From: a bacterium | Lineage (GTDB): Archaea; Nanoarchaeota; Nanoarchaeia; Woesearchaeales; UBA10216 | Length of the DNA: 64,000 nucleotides | Assembly (NCBI GenBank): GCA_024206195.1 | Contig: JAAGZO010000262.1 | Coordinates: 18,238 to 82,237, forward strand | Reading direction: 5' to 3' | Part shown: piece by piece, positions 30,601 through 45,600 of the stretch | How the letters are laid out: every line of letters begins with the position of its first letter | How positions within the stretch are numbered: position 1 is the first letter of the stretch | Made by a program: the position numbers and the translations under genes | The notes under the pieces: model-generated | Database searches by the model: none | Told to the model about the DNA's origin: nothing | What the model saw: the letters and a program-made list of their open reading frames with translations, nothing else

Positions 30601-33600
30601 ACGCATATCTTTGATAATTCATCATACGAGAATGATGGAGAATTCGTGAACGGATTGAATATCAGCAACATAACAGCTGGAAGAAGAGGTAAGGCCTTGA
30701 AGTTTGATGGTGCTGATGATTATCTTGATACTGGCAGCAACTTCGTAGGAACATCGCCTGCTACGGTCACCGCGTGGATTAATCTAAAATCTGCAGGTGA
30801 AAATAGCTTAGGCAGGATTGTTTGTGATAACAGGTTCCTGTTTATGACAGGAGTTAACAGGCTTCATTTCTCATCAAACGGAGGTTCTGGATGGACATCT
30901 ACTCCTGTCAGTTCAATAAATTATAATGAGTGGACCTTTGTAGCTGTATCCAGAACTGCTTCAGGAGCTACAAACTTCTACATAAACGGAGCTTTAAGTG
31001 GAACTGCAGACCAAGATAGCGGAACCCCTTCATCCTTTGAGGTAAGCAATATAATTATTGGAAATAATAATGGAACTTCAAGAGCCCTTAATGGTTCACT
31101 GGATGAAGTAACACTCTGGAAACGCGTACTAACTCCTGAAGAAATCAATGCTTCCTACAATGCTGGCGTGTACAGACTTTACAATAACTTCACTTCATTA
31201 GCTGAAGGAACATATAACTATTCTGCATATGTGATTGATGCTGCTGGAAATAGCAATGTAACTGAAACCAGAGAAATCACGATAGACACTATTACTCCTG
31301 TGATTAACTATGAATACCCAACAGATGCAGATGACTCTACTCTTGATAGAAACTGGACATATGTTAATGTCTCAGTAAGCGATGCAAATGATGTTTCGGC
31401 ATTCATAGACTTCAATAGAAGCCTTGTCGGTTGGTGGAGCTTTGATAGTTATAACGTGACGCATGTGCATGATAATTCTACCTATGGACATGATGGACTC
31501 TTTGTCAACTTTACATCTAATCTGTCAGTTGCAGGAAAGCGTGGAAAAGCAAGATACTTTGATGGTGATAATGATTACGCAGAGATAAATGTCACTCCTG
31601 AGCTTAACATGAGTAAAGAAATTACTGTTTCAGCTTGGGTTAAATTTGATTCATTCAACACTAGCGGTGACTTGTTGGCTATTGTTTCAAGAGGTAATGA
31701 TGGTGGAGATGGACATTCAGGATATGGGCCATTTGTTTTAAGTTATGATGGAAGAGAATTTATGCGAGCGTACAGATGGGCTGTTTGGAATACTAGTTAT
31801 GATCGAATTGTTATCGATTCACCTAATGGTGGTTATAATGAAACAGGTGTATGGGTTCATGTTGTTGGTACTTACAACCAAAGTGAAACAGCCATATATG
31901 TGAATGGTGTTAAAGAGGCAAGCAGCAGTTCTATAGGCATAATGAATCTAAATAACACATATGATATTAGAATAGGTAAGGAACAATCGCATTTCTATGA
32001 TTGGAACGGAACAATAGATGAAGTAATGATTTGGAATCGCGCTTTATCACCTGAAGAAATCAATGCTTCTTTCAACGCAGGTGTATATAGATTGGAAAGA
32101 AACTTCACTGACTTGCCTGATGGATACTATAACTTCTCTGCGCATGCTATTGATGCTGCAGGAAACGTGAACTCAGAAGAGACAAGGACAATAACAGTTG
32201 ATGTGCCTGTTTATGTAGAGGAATGTATGCAGCTGAACCAGTCAGGAAAGACATACAGGATGACAACAGACATCCTTGACGAAACAACAGAATACTGTCT
32301 GAATATCACTGGAAATGACATAATCTTGGATTGTGACGGACACACAATAGATGCAGAGACTAATGCAGACTTTGGTATCTATGCTCGCAGAGACGCTGGA
32401 GAAGCAACGAATATAACAATCAAGAATTGTAATGTGAGCGAGTGGGACGAAGCAGGAATCTACTTTGAGAATGCTGATAATAATACACTTTGGAATGTTT
32501 CTGTTTCATCAGGTCCTAACAGTGGTATTTGGTTGGCTAACTCAAATTCAAGCAGCTTTGCAAATATCACATTGATTGATAACAGTGCTGCTTGGCCTGA
32601 TGCAGGTATATATGTTTATTATTCAGATTATAACACCTTTGCGAATATAACTGGTATAGATAACAACTATGCTATCTCATTGAGGTACTCTGATTTCACT
32701 ACAATTACAGATTCAGTTTTAGCGAATAGCACACAATTTGACTTATATTATGCTACTACGCGTTATGATGGAGGCTACGATTGTTATACAGAACTTGTGA
32801 ATGTAACAGGAACTGATAACAAACCAATATTGTTCTTTAACGAGACAGTAGAACTAAGGAACTGGGATAATAATGCAAGTGAGATTCTTCTTTGTAATGC
32901 TAATAATTCCATAATTGATAATTTAACATTGTACAGAGAAGATGAAGAAAACAACGCATTATTCATTGTAGTTTCTGATAATGTAACTGTATCCAACTCT
33001 AATTTCACTGATCTTCAGCAGGCACTTTATGTGCACTATTCAGATAACAACACTTTCATTAATTTGAGCTTTTCTAGCAGTTGGTCTGGTGTCTACTTGT
33101 CTAATGCCCGCTATAACAAGCTTACAAACATAACAGCTACAGAAAACAGTCATGGTATTTACTGGTATTATTCAAATTACAACACAGTAGAAAATGTGAC
33201 TATGAGCGGTAACAGCGGTACTGGATTCCGTGTGAGATTCTCATCACATAATATAATTAGGAATTCAAGATCTGAAGGAAATGAGTATGGCATATATATG
33301 TGGGACTCTGATGCAGGTGGTCCAAATACAATCTATAATAACTTCTTCAACAATACGTATAATGTAGCTCATACAGGAACAATCTACGAGAATTTCTGGA
33401 ACACTTCGCAGCAGGTTGGTGAGAGAATACACAGCGCAGGAACCAAGATTGGAGGAAACTATTATACTAATGCAACTGGAAACGGCATTTCAGATACCTG
33501 CATTGATACAGATACTGATGGATTCTGTGATTATGCTTATAATTGGACTACAAATACTACCTGCAGCGGAGCAACATGTGGAGATAATGTTGACTACCAT

Positions 33601-36600
33601 GTTTTGAGCAGCAAATACACTGGAACAAACCTAACAGGTTGCCAGATCCTAGACATGGCTCATACAGAATACAGATTATTGCAGGATGTTAACTCATCAG
33701 GAATATGTTTCCGTATACAAGCAACAAATGTAACTCTTGATTGTCAGGGTTTCCTGATAAATCATTCACAGGGAGCAACAGGATACGGAGTATACGTTTC
33801 ACCAGATTCATCTGATTATGCATCAATTAGGAACTGTAAAATTATACAAGGCAGTGCGCAGAGTAATGCACATGGAATCGATATTTACCATGGAGATTAT
33901 GGTTTGATTGAGAACAACACACTTATTGTAGGTTATGGAACAGGAACCGATGGCAGTGTTGGAATTAATCTCCGTGCTGCAGATGATTACAACATAACAA
34001 ACAACAACATCACAATCAGCGGCGATGACATGAACTATGGTATTTACTTGAATTGGTCTCTAAGGAATAATGTAACAGACAACGTAATAGGAATGACTGC
34101 AACAGATGATGCAAACTACGGAGTATATCTAAGATACAATGCAGATAACAACAGAATACTAAGGAACACAATCACAATGTCCAGCTCAAGCGCTGACTTG
34201 AGCGACTATGCAATCTATCTAAGCTATGAAACATCAACAGAAACACCTGATTACAACCTAATCAGAGAAAACGTGATAACAACCTCTGGAATGTATGCAC
34301 ACGGCGTATATGTCTTTGGATCTTCCTTATACAAGCCAGTCTACAATAATGTAACAAACAACACAATAACAACATCAGGAGACAATGTATATGGCATTGC
34401 ATTCTCCAATGCAAACTACAGCACAGCAACCAACAACACCCTTGTAAGCACTGGAACAGATACCTACGGCTTTTATCTGTCAAATGCAGATGGCAACCTA
34501 ATGTATAATAACTGGATTAATACAGCAGGAGCAATACCTGTTTATGCTGCTTTAACAGAAGTGAACTATTGGAATACATCCTTGCAAGCAGGAGCAAACA
34601 TAGTTGGAGATAACTTCCTAGGAGGAAACTATTACTCTAATTCAACTGGCAATGGATTCAGCCAGACATGCAGTGATGTGGATGATGATGGAATCTGCGA
34701 TGCATCATACAATGTATCAACAGGAACAATCTGCAGCGGAGCAAGCTGTGGAAACAACACAGACTACTTGCCACTAGCTGCTTTCGGTGACTTCACAGCG
34801 CCAATACTAACTTATGCTGACCCAACTGAGGTAAACGATACTTCAGTGAGCAGAGACTGGCTATTTGTGAATGTATCCTTCTTAGAAGCAAACAATGATA
34901 CTTCTGTGATTAGTTTCAGCGGAACAAACTACACAGTAACAAGCGGAGATGGATACTTCTATTACAACCTAACAGGATTGAGTGAAGGAACATACACATT
35001 CTACGCATGGATGAATGATACCTCAGGAAATGAAGATGTTCTTGCAGTAAGGACAGTAACAGTAGATACAATCATACCACTTATCAACTTTACCTATCCT
35101 ACAGATGCTGATTCAACTAATCTTGATAGGAACTGGACTTACATTAACGTCTCAACCTCAGATGCAAATGAAATTTCAGCCTTCGTAGACTGGAACAGAA
35201 GCTTGGTAGGATACTGGAGCTTTGAGAACTACAATGCAACGCATGTACATGATAATTCTACTTATGGTAATGATGGATTCTTTGGAAACTTTGCATCCAA
35301 TAAGACAATTAGTGGAGTAAGGGGACAAGCATTGGAGCTTGATGGAATTGATAATTATGTTCAATTTGCTGATTATACCGGAGTAAATAGTACATTTACT
35401 TCTTCAGTTTGGTTCAAACGAGCTGGAAATGCAGGAGGATCTTTTGACTCTTCTTACCACACAGTTGTGCGTAATATTAATGGAGATGGTGTTAGTGCTT
35501 ATAGTGCAAGAATCCTAGTTTCAAGTTATGGTGCAGACGTAATAGTCCAACAAAGAAACATTACAGGAGATCAACGCATGCTTTCAGCAGATTCACAACC
35601 ATTCTATGATAATAACTGGCATTTCATCACATATGTGTTTGATGGTTATTATATGTATCTTTATGTTGATGGCGTGCTTCAAGGATCACTTTTCTGTAAC
35701 GGTACACAAACAGGTAATTACGGACCTATGATCGGAGCTCATGATGCTTCAGGAGTGGATTATATAGCAAACGGCTCAATTGATGAATTGATGATCTGGA
35801 ACCGAGTGTTAACACCACAAGAAATCAATGCATCCTTTAACGCAGGAATGTACAGACTCGAAAGGAACTTCACCAATATTGCTGATGGAAACTATGACTT
35901 CTATGCTGGTGTGATTGATGCTGCTGGAAATAGCAACGTGACTGAGACTCGGCAGATTACAATAGATACGACGTATCCTTTGATTGAGTATGATGGTGCT
36001 ACTGAAGTAAATGATAGTGCTGTTAGCAGAGATTGGTTGTTTGTTAATGTGACGTTTAATGAGTTGCTTAATGATAGTGCAATTATTTCATTGAGTGGTA
36101 CGAATTACACAGCGAATATGGGAGAGGATTACTTCTATTATAACTTCACAGGACTTGGTGAGGGATCATATACCTTCTTTGCTTGGATGAATGATACTGC
36201 TGGTAATGAGAATAGTACCTTGACAAGAACTGTTACATTGGATACAACAATCCCTGTGATTAACTTTACTTATCCAACAGATGCAGACGGCTCTAAGCTT
36301 GACAGAAACTGGAGTTATGTCAATGTCTCAACATCTGATGATTCTGACAGCTCAGCATACATTGACTGGAACAGAAGCCTTGTAGGATACTGGAGCTTTG
36401 ATTATACCAATTCAACGCATGTGCATGATAATTCAACGTATGGCAATGGTGGAGAGTTCACTGGCGGACTCGCAGTTGAGAACTTAACATCTGGAAAGCG
36501 TGGAAAAGCCATGAGGTTTGATGGAATAGATGATTATGTTGATGCAGGAAATGATTCCAGTCTAAGCCTTACTGAAGAGATTACAATTGAAGCGTGGGTT

Positions 36601-39600
36601 AGACCAGATCGCGTTGGTGGTGATGTGGGTATCGTAGCTAAAACTAATAACCTCGGAGCCACAACTCAAGGGTGGGGCTTAGAAATGACAAACGCTGCTA
36701 ATGGGCAGGTTGGATTCCAAACATATAATGGTACTAATGTAGTAGAAGCAAGAAGTACATCTTTGTTATCTCTAGGCGTTTGGTCTCACCTTGTTGCAAT
36801 AAGTGATGGAAACAATATATCTATTTTCTTTAATGGCGTCTTAGAAGGTACAACATCCCTTGGAATTGGTTCGATAGTTCCAACTGCGTATCATTTGCTC
36901 ATTGGAAGAGAAACCACTCAATATGATCGAAGATACTTCAACGGTTCAATAGATGAGGTCATGGTTTGGAACAGAGCTTTATCACCACAGGAAATCAATG
37001 CATCCTTCAACGCAGGAGTATACAGACTCGAGAGGAACTTCACAGACTTGCCAGATGGAAGCTATGACTTCTATGCTGGTGTGATTGATGCTGCTGGAAA
37101 TTCGAATGTGACTGAGACCAGATCAATCTTAACAGACACGATGAATCCTGCACTTAACTTCACAGATCCAACTGAACAGAATGGAATTGCAAACACCAAC
37201 TGGCTGTACATCAATGTTTCATACATTGAAGCGAACAATGACACAGCAATCATCAACTTTGATGGAGCTAACTATACGCCAAACATGACAGGTGATACAT
37301 TCTTCATCAACTTCACAGACCTTACAGATGCTACGTACAGCTTCTATGCTTGGATGAATGACACTCTAGGAAATGAGAACTACACAGAAACAAGAACAGT
37401 AACCACAGACACTGTTGGACCAACAATAGATTATGCTGTGCCAACAGATGCAAACAACAGCTTTATGAGCAGAGACTGGATATTTGTAAATGCATCCTTT
37501 GTTGAGGTTACAAACCACACAACATACGTTAATCTGAATACTACACTGAACCAGACACCTGATATGGGAGAAGATTACTTCTATTATAACTTCACGGGAT
37601 TGGAGGATGGAAACTATACCTTCTTTGCATGGATTAATGATAGTGCGGATAACCAGAATGCAACTGATGAATATATAGTAACTATTGATACTACAAGGCC
37701 AGAGGTATATGATGCAATAACAAACCACTCAGAATTCTTTGTAAGAGGAGATGATACAATCCAGATAAATGTAACTGTGAATGACAAGAACATCATGAAT
37801 GTCAGTGTTGGAAACAGCGTTATCTTCAACATGTCACAGGTATCTGGAAATGACACATCAATCTGGGTGCTAAACACAACAGTTTCATCCCTAGGTTGCG
37901 CTGGAGATGGAAACTGCACATTAACATTCTATACAATTGACAAGGCACTGAATGAGAACAATACTGTAACAGTGGATATTGTGCTTGATGATTCGCCTCC
38001 TGTAATCACATCATTAACAGCATCAGCTGCAGAGTACTTCTTTATGACAAAGAACTCATCAAGTGGAATTGATGCGTACTTCAACTCACTTGCAGGAGAG
38101 GGAGCTGACCAATCAGTAATAATCGAAGTAACATACACTGAGAACAATCCAAACAGGTTCTATGGAAACGCAACATTTAGTGACAGCCCAGCAAACGAGA
38201 CAGATTCACTGCAATCATTCATAAGATACTCAATAGAAACAGATGAAAACAATGCAACTTCATTAATCACGGTTGCAGACAAGTCAGCGAACACAGATAG
38301 TGGCATAATCAACTGGACACAGGATAATGTTGACCCACTCACAGTAGATGACTCTGATGCAATATTCTGGATGAACTGGTCAAATGTTTCAGTGAACGTA
38401 ACACTGACTTCGGGAGACAGCCTTTCAGGCGTTAACAGGACTTACTGGTGCGTATATGATATTGGATTGGCTTCCTGTACACCAGATTCAGTGAGCTTTG
38501 ACATAGACACTGTAATTAATCTAAGTTGTCCTGGAAACACAGCATGCCAGAAACAAATAAGGTATTACAGCACAGATAATGTATCAAATATTGAGGTTAT
38601 CAAACAGTCCAGGCCATTGTACTTTGCGACAAATGCAGATATTGACAATTCAAACGCATCAAATACCAATGTATCTGATCAGTCTTATGTACGGGATTCA
38701 CAGCTCTTTAATTCAACTGTTGATGCCTGTTACATCACTGGATCTGTGATCAATAATTCACATATTAACCACAGTACACTAAGCAGATATAATTGTACAA
38801 TAATCAATTCATATGTATTTGATTCAAACTTGACATCTGTAACAGCAATAAACTCATATATAGACCCAACAAAGGTTGTTGACTCTGTTATTTCGAATTC
38901 AAATGTAACAAACGCAACAATCTATTATTCAAGGGTTGAGAATACAACGCTGTGCAAGTCAGACTTCTACTTGTACGAGGCAATTGTGCTGAATAATGTA
39001 CTTGTTTCAGGACTGATCACATTCAATGGATCAGACTACTATGGACCATATGATCTGGATAATATCTGCGATGCAGTTGTACCAACACCAGTAGGCTCAC
39101 TTTCAGTAATGCCTTCAATTGTAAAGAATAATGACAGTTTAATCTTTGAATATTCAGGAGCAGATGTTGGTTATACAGTGATTATTCCAGAAGAGGAGCT
39201 GCAGCAGAAGCTTGACATCAATGCAACCTCCAGCTTAATTTTGAATGATGAGGGAACTTCAGGAGACCTTGCTGCTGGTGATGCAATCTACACAGGAATT
39301 TACACAATACTTGCAAACAACACTTATGCTGATGGAAACAAGACAATAATCGCGAGTGTTGATGATAATGTTGGCAATAACTGGACTGTTATGACCAATG
39401 TAACACTTGATAATACAAAGCCAAATGCATCCATAACAATCAATACTGGAGAGGAGTTCACAATCTTGCAGATGGTAACATTATACCTTGCATTCAATGA
39501 TTCAAATGGAATAAATACCTGCAGATACAGGAATGATGAACTTGCATGGACAACCTGGGAAAGCTGCACAACAGAAAAAACATGGACACTGACAGCAGGA

Positions 39601-42600
39601 AACGGAAACAAGATTGTTTCATATGAAGTGATTGATGCAGCAGGAAATACCAATTTAACAAACACATCCATTGTGCTGAACACAACCTGGGCAATCAATA
39701 TACTCACTCCAGATTCAGATAGTTATGTGAAAGACAATGTTTCAATTGAAGTATCTGCTCCAGATGCAGCATCTTCTGTTGAGTTCAGGATCTATAATGG
39801 AACATCATACTACAATATGACAGCTGGCCTTGGAGGCTATAATGATACAAGTGCAGCTGATACATTCTCAGCAACATGGCAGACAGCACTATTTGCAGAT
39901 ATGAGCCATAATATAACTGCAATTGCGTATGATATGAATAGTAATATCCTTGGAAATGATACAAAGACTAATCTGACTGTTGATAATGTTGTTCCAGTAC
40001 TTTCAGGTCCACTTCCTGATTCAACTCAGAACAGCTTGTCATTCTATACTCAGGTTACAACATCTGAAGAATCTTCATGTAGATACTCGTTTAATGATAC
40101 TGGTTATGAGGATATGGGCAGTTCATTATCCGAAGAGGCAGATAATCTTCATAGAGCTTTAGCTTCTGTTGCTTCTGATGGAGAATATTCAATCTTCTTT
40201 GTCTGTAGAGATTTGGCTGGAAATGATGGAAATGAATCAACCACTTTCACTGTTGATTCTACACCGCCAAGCTTGAACATAACATCGCCAGCTCCAGGAA
40301 GTCTTGTAAGCGGAATAGTAACCATAGAGTGGACTGGAAATGAATCTGTTGAATCATACATCTCAATAGATGGAGATACATACATACAAACAACGACTGG
40401 AAACAGCCATACATGGAACACCTCAGCTTACCTGGATGGAACGCATACTTTGAGAATCAGAGCAAATGATTCATTTGGAAACACAGGATATTCAGGCCAA
40501 ATCAATGTAGAGGTATCAAATGCACCTGGTGTTATAGTAATACTGCAACCAACCGAAACAATTGTAGACGGTAACACAACAATAGAAATCATAGCTCCTG
40601 ACTACACACAATATGTCATATTCAACATATCAAATTCAACAGGAAACTATAGTTTAGATGGAACTCGTGGATTTACAACTGATTCAAACTCAAGTGACGG
40701 ATGGATTAATACCTGGGTGACAGAGAACTTTGCAGATGGATACTACAACATCACTGTATATGCATATAATATACTTGATACACTTATTAACTCAAAACAA
40801 CAGCAGTTCAATGTTGATAATAATGCACCTGCTGCCCCTATCTTATCTACATTGCCATCCTTATCATCCACAACAACTGTTGTCCTTAACTGGAGTTATA
40901 GTGACTCTGATACTGTTTACTATAATGTGTATCGCTCACTTGAAGCTGGATTTGGAATTAATCCAGGAACACTATTGAAGAATGTTTCATCAAATGCAAC
41001 AACAGATATTGTTGTAGATGGAGCATACTACTATAAGATCACTGCTGTTGACGAAGCAGGCTTAGAAAGTGCAGCAAGCAATGAAGAAAGCACAACAATC
41101 TCAACTGTATCAATCTTTGGCGTGCTGTCTGCAAACGACACGATTTTAAGGGATGGTGAGAGCTTTAAGATGTTCTTTACAAGCCCATCAACAGGACTCA
41201 CTGTTACAGTAAATGCATCTGAGATGCAGAAACTTGACTCAACAGGAATAGAAGTGCTGCTGAATGATTCTGGATTAAATGCTGATGATGCTGCATCAGA
41301 TGGCATCTATACAGCAGAGTACACTGTTGATCCATCAAACACGGTAGGTGATGGAATAAAGACAATACTTTGTGTTGCTAATAACAGTGTGAATACACGC
41401 TTTGAGTCACATGTAAACATTACCCTGGATAACACTAATCCAAATGCATCACTTGAGATTAACTCAGGGGCTGCATCAACTGATTCAAACATTGTTTCAC
41501 TTTCAATTGTTTCCAATGACAGCTTATCCGGTGTAAAGGAATGCAGATACAAGAATGATGGCAGCGGATCATGGACCATATGGGAACAATGCGTGAGTGA
41601 GCGTGTGTGGGCATTAAATAACAGCGAAGGCCTAAAAACAGTCATCTATCAGGTAATAGATTATGCAGGAAACGTGAATGAGACAAATGACAGCATAACA
41701 CTTACAACAACACCATCATCAACTACAACTGTTCTGAATATACTAACTCCGCTATCTGACAGCTTTGTGAGTGGTAATACAACAGTAACAGCTGATGCAT
41801 CAGATACTGTGGAATCTGTAGAGTTCAGAATCTACAATGGATCAACCTATTACAAGCTGAATGGAACAGGAATTGGAGGAACAAATGATACAGATGCCTC
41901 AGATGGATTCTCAGCAACATGGGAAACAGGAATGTTCAATGACCGGGCTTACAACATATCTGCACTTGCGTATGATGCTAGTAATATTTACTTAACAAAT
42001 GATACTGAAACAAACATAACAACAGACAATATTATTCCAACATTTACAGTATATCCACAAACAACACAGAACTCAAGAATCTTTGTTGCAGAGGTAAATG
42101 TAACTGAATTCACAGAATGTAGATACGCATTCTCAGATGTTGGATTTGATAGTATGGGAGATGTTATGACACTTGTCGATTCGGCAAGCAATGTCCATCA
42201 GGCAACAGTAATTGTTGCTTCAGACGGCAATTATGTTCTTTACTTTAGCTGTCAGGACCCAGCAGGAAATCAGGGAGAGAACACATCAGTGTTCTTAATA
42301 AACGCGACAGCTCCAGTGATAACTGCGTTGGGTCCTGACAGTATTATTTCAACACCACAAAACCTTACAGTAACCACATCATCAGATGCATACTGTAAAT
42401 ATGGTAAAACAGATGTGAACTATTCACAGATGACAAGCAGCTTTAGTGATGATGGAACAGAGCATACATCAGATGACTCTGCAAACTACACAGTAGGACT
42501 CAATGTCTACTATGTAAGATGTGCAAAGGACATCTCAGGAACAAATGCAATGGATTCATCAGCTGTTATTGTCTTTACTTATGATGTAACGCCTCCAAGC

Positions 42601-45600
42601 GGAATATTAACTGTAAATGACAGCTATTTAAGAAACAGTGAAGAGGTCATGTTCTATTATAATGGAATTGAGCATGGACTAAATGTCACAATAAATGTAA
42701 CAGAGCTGCAGAAGCTTGATACAAATGCAGGAGGAATTTATCTGAATGACTCTGGATTGAATGGAGATAATATTGCAGATGATCTTATCTTTAGCTCGCG
42801 ATACGCAATCTCAAGCACAAATGCTGCTTCAGATGGTGTAAAAACAATCATTGCTCGTGTCAATGATTCTGCTGGAAACATGTTCTATCCACATGTAAAT
42901 GTAACGCTGGATAACACAGACCCAAGTGCATCAATCACAATAATGGGTGTAGATACATCGGGAATTGTGAATGCGACATCAGAGCACACTGCATCAATAT
43001 TAGTGCCACTTTCATTAACATTCAGCGATACTGTTGGAGTTAAGATGTGCAGATATGCTAATGAGGACCTATCCTTTGGTTTATGGGAAGATTGCATTGA
43101 AATCAAACAATGGGCACTTACAGAGACTAATGGAAACAAGACGGTTCATTATGAGGTTATGGATATTGCTGGAAATGTTGTAAGAACAAATGATACTATT
43201 ATACTGAATGGAACAGGTACTTCCTTTGAGTTAGGTGTTCCTGAAACGCCAACTGTTGTTGATGATGGAGCATACACCAATACAGTAGATGCATTGCATG
43301 CTACATGGAACCTGTCAGGAGGAACCTTCACATATGAGTACAGAATAGGTTATAATGGATCATATCTTAATTCAAGCTGGCAGCCTGTTGATGAAAGTCT
43401 TGAGGTTACTGCTTACAGGCTTGGATTGATAAATGGAACAAACTACACCTTTGAGGTTAGAGCAATCAATGGTGATGGAACAAGAGGAGGAGTCGGATAC
43501 ACAGATGGAATTGTGGTAGATATTACACCTCCAAGAGAGCCGATGGTTGAAAGCAGTCATTCAAGCAGTTGGTCATCAAGGAATACAGTATGGTTTAACT
43601 GGACTGCAAATGACACAATATCGGGAATAAATGATTATTCATTCCTACTTGATCTGAATGCTTCAGGAATACCAGATAAAGTGCCTGAAGAGGAATCAGA
43701 GCATGAGATATTGACATTAGGAGCAAATAATGGAAACTATTCAATACTCAAATTTAATGAAACAGGAAATGCATCTGCAATCTTTGTTGAAGTGAATGAA
43801 GACCTTGTAGAACAGGACGTGCTAAGAGTAACAGTTTACGCATCAGAAGACAAATATGACACAACAGATGAAATCGGAATAAGGGTATACGCAATACAAG
43901 ACATACCAACAGAATTCAATGAAACAGGAAATAACGTGACAACAATAACAACTGCTTATCAGGATGTTTCATATGTTGCTGATTTGGAAGAAGCAGATTC
44001 TTATTCATTTGATATTGTTGCTTCAACAAATGTCAGTGATAGATTCTTCATTGTTGTTGCTGGAGTTACTGAGGATAATAATAATTATTATGATTTGAAG
44101 CTTGCTGCTTCAAATGTTGGTATTGATAATACAACTCAAGCGTATGTATGCAAGGATAATGCTACTTCGTGTACTAATATGACTGATGTTATGGAATATG
44201 CTGTGAAGGTTCAGCAGCGTGATTTGAAAGCAGACAATTTGTGGGATACCTCATATCTTGTTGGAGATGGAACATTCTACTTCCATGTAAAAGCAAGGGA
44301 TAATGCAGGTAATTGGGGTGAACAAAGTAATTATACAATCCGTGTTGATGGCTCTGCTCCATCAATACCACAGATGACACTGGATTCTCAGTATGCAAAC
44401 TCAACATCTGTAAACTTCAACTGGAGCATATCAACTGATCCTGATTCAGGAGTGGCTGATTATTATCTTGAGGTTGATAATGATACTGGTTTCACATCAC
44501 CTGAGGTGTCTTCATGGAGAGGAAATGTAACCAATTCAACTGTTTCGCTGACAACAGGCTACTTGTATTATGCAAGAGTCAGGTCAAGAAACTATGCAGG
44601 TGTAAACTCAAGCTGGAGCACAACAGCAACCAAAACAGTAGATACAACACCTCCAGTAATATCATTCCTAAAACCAACTCACAATAGTAATGTAGTATCA
44701 GAAACAGTAACCTTGGTTGTAATGACAGATGAGTCAGCAATATGTACATTCCAGGTGGGAATTGGATTATCAAGAAACTTTACTTACACTAACACAACAT
44801 ATCACGAGACTAGGGTTGCTCCTGGAACAGTATCTCCTACCATAACCGTGAGATGTAAGGATCTTGTAAATAATGAAAGGACACAGTTCACTACATTCTC
44901 AATCAACACTGCACTTGTACCTTCTGCAAGCATGATTACTGTTCCAAGCAAGAGCTCATATACTGGTGAGATTGTGAGCATGAATGTGTTTGTTAGAACC
45001 TCTGGCGGTACTGGAATAGGAGATATTCCAAGCTCAGAGTTTGACTTAAGACTGGATGGATTGAGCAAGGGAGTATCTGTTGCGGATAATGGACGAGGTA
45101 ACTACACAATAACCTTTGTAGCACCAGAACAGAATGGAAGCTATTCAATGGTTCTAAGTTCAATGGGTATCAGCAGTACTGCTTCAACACTTGATGTAAT
45201 CAACCTGATGTTTACAGTACAGTATTCAAGTGCTGGAATAAGCGCAGAAAGCAACAGCAAGATGATATACCACATTGCAGATGATTACAGCGTAGGACTT
45301 GCATCTGACAGCGAATCCTCAGATACATCTGGAACAGCATCACAGCTGGATATGATATCTGATGCAAATGATGGCAGCATATTCATTTTTGTAAGCAAGC
45401 CAAACAATGATGTTGAAAGAGTAGAGAAGCTTCTCAAGAACAAAGAGTTTGATGAGGTAGTTGGTCCAAGCTTTGGCTACAAACTAAAGAGCGATGTATA
45501 TATCATATATACAGATTTAACCTATGATGATATTGCTTTGGCAGGAAACAAGACACTTGATGAAGGAAAATACAGCATAGCAATCGAGAATACAGGCTTT

